Under the pieces are notes generated by a model. That model had not been told where the DNA came from. It saw only the letters and a list, made by a program, of their open reading frames with translations, and searched no databases. From Cranoglanis bouderius (lineage: Eukaryota > Chordata > Actinopteri > Siluriformes > Cranoglanididae), in NCBI GenBank assembly GCA_023630585.1, contig CM042543.1, positions 18,707,260-18,771,259 of the forward strand: a stretch of 64,000 nt of DNA, given 5' to 3'. The position numbers were made by a program, and so were the translations under genes. How positions within the stretch are numbered: the stretch's first letter is position 1; each line of letters begins with the position of its first letter. Of this stretch, positions 60,801 through 64,000 are shown one piece after another.

Positions 60801-61984
60801 TCCTCTTTCATGTACTGTGGAATTCTGGTCCTTCGTAATTTGCTGGCGTTGCTACGATTGCGTCTGCAGCGATAACTTTAAACTCGCGTGTCTCGTCTCA
60901 GCCCTCAGCCCGCTCCCCCGCCTCTCAAACCCTTCACAAAACCAAATTAAGTTGCATTAGAGGGCCGTGATGTGATTTGAAAAGCAGAGCAATCAAACAG
61001 CTCGGCTTGGCAATTAAGAGCATTTCGTCTATTCATCCCTCCATCCTTCCGTCCATCCATCCACTCCTCCACCCAGTGTCGCACCCACAGCTGCAGGCTC
61101 AGTGTGTGAGGGGGCCACTGCTGACTGAGTCTTTTATGCAGGCTAAACACCATACATGATGCACTTACTGCAGATGGACAACAAATGTGACTTTCTAACT
61201 CAAGCTGCTCGACACTGGGGAAGAGAAAAGCAAGAGGGCAGAGTTTTTCAAAGCTTGTGGTTGTTGGCATCTGGAATGAATCTGTTAGTTACAGTTCTAA
61301 CAGGTAGCTTTTTTTTTTTTTTTAAAAAAAGGGGGGGCCTTGCTGTATGCTGTCACTTGATTCACAGACAAGTTGTTTCTATGTTTGTATATTTTCATGC
61401 TGTAATAATAGTGTACATACAATTGACAAGTTGATAAGTTAAGCACTTGTAAGAAAACTTTAATTGCCACTAGGTATTTACAGACATGGTAATTATGGTT
61501 ATAGCATCGCTTCCTGGAATGCTACATTTGCCTCAGTCTGTTTGAGATGTTTGCTCACTCTTGTCTTTGTGTATGTGTGAATGTGTGCTGCCTGGTACAG
61601 GGATACTCCTTCATAGCTCCCTCTATCCTATTCAAGAGGAATGTGGTGATGGATGACCCAGTTCAGCTGTGTGGTGAAGTGGAGAGACCTGGAGCTTCTG
61701 CAGTTGCACGCAGTGTCATGATGAAGGTAACAGAGCACAGACTCTTTTTATTGGTGTCATATTTGGGCCTATGATATATTAAGAGTTTGGAAATATATTT
61801 GGTGCTATGTGTGAATAGGCCTACTGTATTTTGTGTTGTGAATCATTCAGGACTCCCCTTTCTATGTGAACTATGAGATGGACCTGAAGGAGACAGCACT
61901 TGGGGAGGGAAGCTTCTCTATCTGCAGGCAGTGCACACACAAGAAGAGTGGGCAGAAATATGCAGTAAAGATTGTCAGTAAAAG
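47297..61984 (+). CDS. rps6ka5: rps6ka5 (MSK1), N-terminal kinase and linker; 3' exons outside window
   Basis: Exons: 47297-47363, 53037-53108, 53191-53409, 55865-55980, 56686-56787, 57322-57405, 58477-58580, 59734-59884, 60039-60200, 61601-61726, 61851-61984; 445 residues so far, about 800 expected. The ATG at 47297 has A at -3. N-terminal AGC kinase: glycine loop GTGAYGKV (44-51), Lys69 in YAMKVLKK, catalytic YRDLKLEN (Asp165), DTFG-type TDFG (Asp183), activation-loop Ser198 in AYSVCG, then MAPE. Linker sites match human MSK1: DPTYSPAALP (Ser346), hydrophobic-motif GYSFIAPSILF (Ser362, Ser367). Exon 11 starts the second kinase (LGEGSFSICRQC, AVKIVSKR). MSK1 is activated by ERK/p38 in the nucleus and phosphorylates histone H3, CREB and ATF1. 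RPS6KA4 is less likely: VKHELKNANLTG and the exon 9 text match MSK1. Exon 8 seems to use a GC donor. Introns are packed with transposons. Confidence 0.96.
48371..48753 (+). mobile_element. CAGTCCCTCC / GGACTG repeat family, copy 1 (rps6ka5 intron 1)
   Basis: Starts CAGTCCCTCCCAGGATTT and ends AAATCCTGTATGGACTG, so the ends are imperfect inverted repeats. It carries a short frame MSTAKRSHLPTNITAKD (from 48,543) continuing into FHAIAFSPIKVVF, then an A run. It resembles a non-autonomous DNA transposon. Function of the frame is unknown. Confidence 0.65.
49315..50345. repeat. two diverged direct copies of a repeat flanking a hairpin
   Basis: CCACTAATCTGATTAGACAAG at 49,315 and CCACTAATCTGATTGGTCAAG at 49,732 start two related blocks (both with GTTCCAAGAGTG and ATAAAATTCCA / GTAAAATTCCA). 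CTTTGGGAACTATTT at 49,530 pairs with CTTTGGGATCTATTT at 50,055. A tail of the TTATTCCTTATT family ends near 50,340. Confidence 0.6.
49597..49727. repeat. 131-bp near-palindrome (hairpin)
   Basis: AACTAACTGTTGTATAA at left is the reverse complement of TTATACAACAGTTAGTT at right. The arms continue through AGCAATCTCACACTTGC / GCTTGTGCGATATTGCT to a core ACTGAATATCAG...GATATTCAGTA. Confidence 0.85.
51240..51595. repeat. interspersed repeat fragment (CTGATTGGTCAGAAGG type)
   Basis: Starts AATCTGATTGGTCAGAAGG and includes TTCTATAGTAACAG and GGAAGGAGTCTCCAGTGTCAG, shared with 26,590-26,610. It lies in rps6ka5 intron 1. Confidence 0.5.
51645..52862 (-). mobile_element. CAGTCCCTCC repeat family, copy 2, split by a hAT element
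   Basis: Minus orientation. Left half 51,645-51,715 (AACTACTTGAATTGGCGAAAT) and right half 52,725-52,862 (GGTAAATGAGACCTTTTAGCT, GATGACGTCACATGACGC) together match copies 1, 3 and 4. The two halves are separated by 51,716-52,724. Outer ends are truncated. Confidence 0.75.
51716..52724 (-). mobile_element. non-autonomous hAT-type transposon A, 1,009 bp
   Basis: Starts TAGGGCTGCAAC and ends GTTGCAGCCCTA, a perfect 12-bp inverted repeat, followed inward by many ATCGATTA words. Flanks GTTTGCTG (51,708-51,715) and GTTTGTTG (52,725-52,732) form an 8-bp target duplication with one mismatch, a hAT hallmark. No transposase frame. Confidence 0.85.
52863..52990. repeat. interspersed repeat fragment (GTAAAACACTTCAACA type)
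   Basis: TGCTGTTATATCAAAAGTATC and TTTTCCTATAACAGCA match the family at 27.2 kb, 50.3 kb and 63.8 kb. It ends about 45 bp before rps6ka5 exon 2. Confidence 0.5.
53440..54145 (+). mobile_element. Tc1-type MITE, 706 bp, in rps6ka5 intron 3
   Basis: Left CAGTTGAGGTCATAAGTTTA and right TAAACTTATGACCTCAACTG are perfect inverted repeats flanked by TA on both sides (53,438-53,439 and 54,146-54,147). The ends resemble the Sleeping Beauty type of salmonid Tc1 elements. No transposase frame. It begins 30 bp after exon 3. Confidence 0.9.
54249..55758 (+). mobile_element. full-length Tc1-like transposon with ~200-bp terminal inverted repeats
   Basis: Ends CAGGTGCATCTCAATAAATT and AATTTATTGAGATGCACCTG with TA on each side. 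The inverted repeats extend about 200 bp (to about 54,450 and from about 55,558). It is 1,510 bp, the typical Tc1 size, and sits in rps6ka5 intron 3, 106 bp before exon 4. Confidence 0.93.
54512..55477 (+). pseudogene. Tc1 transposase pseudogene (two in-frame stops)
   Basis: A single frame of 321 codons ends TAT-TGA at 55,475-55,477, close to the usual 340. HTH region: FIAKEAGCSQSAVSKHV. Catalytic triad all present: Asp (54,914), Asp in FQQDLAPAHT (55,184), Glu in LNPIENLWG (55,289), D34E spacing. It is interrupted by TGA at 54,893-54,895 and TAG at 55,355-55,357, with no frameshift, so decay is recent or slow. Confidence 0.9.
57895..58456 (+). mobile_element. Tc1/mariner-like MITE ending 20 bp before rps6ka5 exon 7
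   Basis: Left CAGTACTGTGCAAATGTTTT and right AGACTTTTGCACAGTACTG are inverted repeats with few mismatches, and TA lies on both sides (57,893-57,894 and 58,457-58,458). 562 bp, no transposase. The upstream intron also holds a T run at 57,772-57,797. Confidence 0.88.
59135..59529 (+). mobile_element. CAGTCCCTCC repeat family, copy 3 (rps6ka5 intron 7)
   Basis: Starts CAATCCCTCCAAGATTTCG and ends GATCCTGTATGGACTG. Carries the short frame MSTVKRSNLPTNITVKD from 59,330, with FHEIAVSPIQVVFRK after it. Same orientation as copy 1. Confidence 0.75.
59885..59886 (+). other. rps6ka5: non-canonical GC splice donor of rps6ka5 exon 8
   Basis: Exon 8 must end after SHPFYQ (59884) because exon 9 begins KMNWEDLAAKK, as in human MSK1 (FFQ then KINWDDLAAKK). 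The intron then starts GCAGGA and ends TTCAG at 60038. No in-phase GT nearby preserves the conserved residues. Reading through adds an out-of-family tail that stops at 59929. Confidence 0.75.
60201..61600. other. rps6ka5 intron 9: no gene; possible conserved non-coding stretch
   Basis: T runs lie at 60,781-60,794 and 61,311-61,322, and a CATC-rich stretch at 61,030-61,070. The segment 60,400-60,780 is non-repetitive and unlike its AT-rich surroundings. A 63-codon minus-strand frame there is not supported as a gene. Confidence 0.45.
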
Positions 61985-62023
61985 GTATTTACATAGAGAG
62001 CTTATAATATTAACAGTGTAATA

Positions 62024-62374
62024 CAGTCCGTACAGGATTTCGCAGAATTTTTTTTTGTGATTGATGTTGCTGCTGCTTTTGTCAAAATCTGTGATGCAAC
62101 TTGCAAAATTGCAATTGCACAAAATTGTTTTGCATGGTCTTTCGCAGTGATGTTTGTTGGTAAATAAGATCTTTTAGCTGTACTCACATTTGACGCACGT
62201 GAATCGAAGAGGGCTTTGGCTGAATGCGCGTTGTGATGACGTCACATGACGCGTCTTGACCCAAATGTGTGGAAGATCTGTGGTAATTTAGAAAAATTGC
62301 AAGCTCCTCCTAATATTGCAGAATATGCTTGATTTTGTGTTAATTTCTGCAATCGTAAAATCCTGGAGAGACTG
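62024..62374 (-). mobile_element. CAGTCCCTCC repeat family, copy 4 (rps6ka5 intron 11)
   Basis: Minus orientation: starts CAGTCCGTACAGGATTTCGC and ends AAATCCTGGAGAGACTG. The frame MSTAKRSYLPTNITAKD reads leftward from 62,187. It begins 40 bp after exon 11. Confidence 0.75.
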
Positions 62375-62384
62375 ATAATATATC

Positions 62385-62480
62385 ATAAAATCTAGTGGAA
62401 AGCCTTCCCGGAAGAGTAAAGTGGAGACTAAATTTGGAACGGGATGTTCAAAAGGCACAAACATTTGGTCATATAGTATG
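62385..62480 (+). mobile_element. Tc1-like 3' fragment (CACTATATGGCCAAA family)
   Basis: AATCTAGTGGAAAGCCTTCC and GGAACGGGATGTTCAAAAGG match 33,330-33,415. It ends in TTTGGTCATATAGTA before a GT microsatellite. Confidence 0.65.
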
Positions 62481-62513
62481 TGTGTGTGTGTGTGTGTGTG
62501 TACATGTATATAT

Positions 62514-63755
<1,242 letters not shown>

Positions 63756-63759
63756 TCGT

Positions 63760-63990
63760 TAAGTAAGGAATAAAACATGACAGTGCTGTTATAGGAACAT
63801 GTTCAACGACAAGGTGGTGTGATACCCAACCTCAAACCTACCACCTCAATGATTAGAGCATTAAGAGTTTTATTTCTCTTATACCACATATATTTGCCAA
63901 ATAATGCCATTTAATATTTTATTAATTAAAAATGACATGTCGTTGCTTACTGTTGTGGAACGTCCCCAAAACTAGTTTGTTCCTGCATCA
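63760..63990. repeat. interspersed repeat fragment (TTATTTCTCTTATACCACAT type)
   Basis: GGAATAAAACATGACAGTGCTG, GTTATAGGAACATGTTCAACG and TTTTATTTCTCTTATACCACA match the family at 9.7 kb and 50.2 kb. The remaining rps6ka5 exons lie to the right of the window. Confidence 0.5.
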
Positions 63991-64000
63991 CTTAAATTAC

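Noticed and set aside
47297..61984. Gene identity RPS6KA4 (MSK2)
   Set aside because: VKHELKN, NLTGHVERVGIENFELL and the EFTEMDPTYSPAALP linker agree with MSK1 rather than MSK2.

Overview
This window looks like ray-finned (teleost) fish nuclear DNA. Genes are split by GT-AG introns, the three genes read as close relatives of human STARD9, CDAN1 and RPS6KA5, and the non-coding DNA is full of Tc1/mariner and hAT transposons, MITE-like inverted repeats, tRNA-like SINEs and long (TA)n, (GT)n and (GA)n tracts. The repeat style suits an otophysan such as a catfish, but I cannot prove that from the sequence. All exon models were built by hand from splice sites, reading phase and remembered protein similarity.

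Layout. (1) Positions 1-30,210, minus strand: the first 22 coding exons of stard9 (kinesin-3 family, KIF16A). Motor-domain exons are spread over 9.4-30.2 kb, FHA-region exons lie at 7.2-9.1 kb, and a giant exon runs from 5,748 off the left edge. The C-terminal START domain lies outside. (2) 30.2-34.0 kb: a repeat-rich gap with SINE-like copies, a broken Tc1 element and a palindromic microsatellite/Tc1 cluster. (3) 34,026-44,369, minus strand: a complete 28-exon cdan1 (codanin-1, 1,306 residues). (4) 44.4-47.3 kb: intergenic DNA between two divergent gene starts, with old repeats and a SINE. (5) 47,297 to the right edge, plus strand: the first 11 coding exons of rps6ka5 (MSK1). They cover the whole N-terminal kinase, the linker with its phosphorylation sites, and the glycine loop of the second kinase. 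The remaining exons lie outside.

The genes act separately: a centrosomal/lysosomal microtubule motor, an Asf1-binding chromatin and erythropoiesis factor, and a nuclear stress/mitogen kinase. The most notable observations are how transposons sit against rps6ka5 splice sites, a likely GC-AG intron in that gene, a hAT element with an 8-bp target duplication nested in another repeat family, a four-copy repeat family carrying a conserved short reading frame, and a serine-rich insert in the STARD9 motor where other kinesin-3 proteins have a lysine-rich loop. I found no separate novel gene system.
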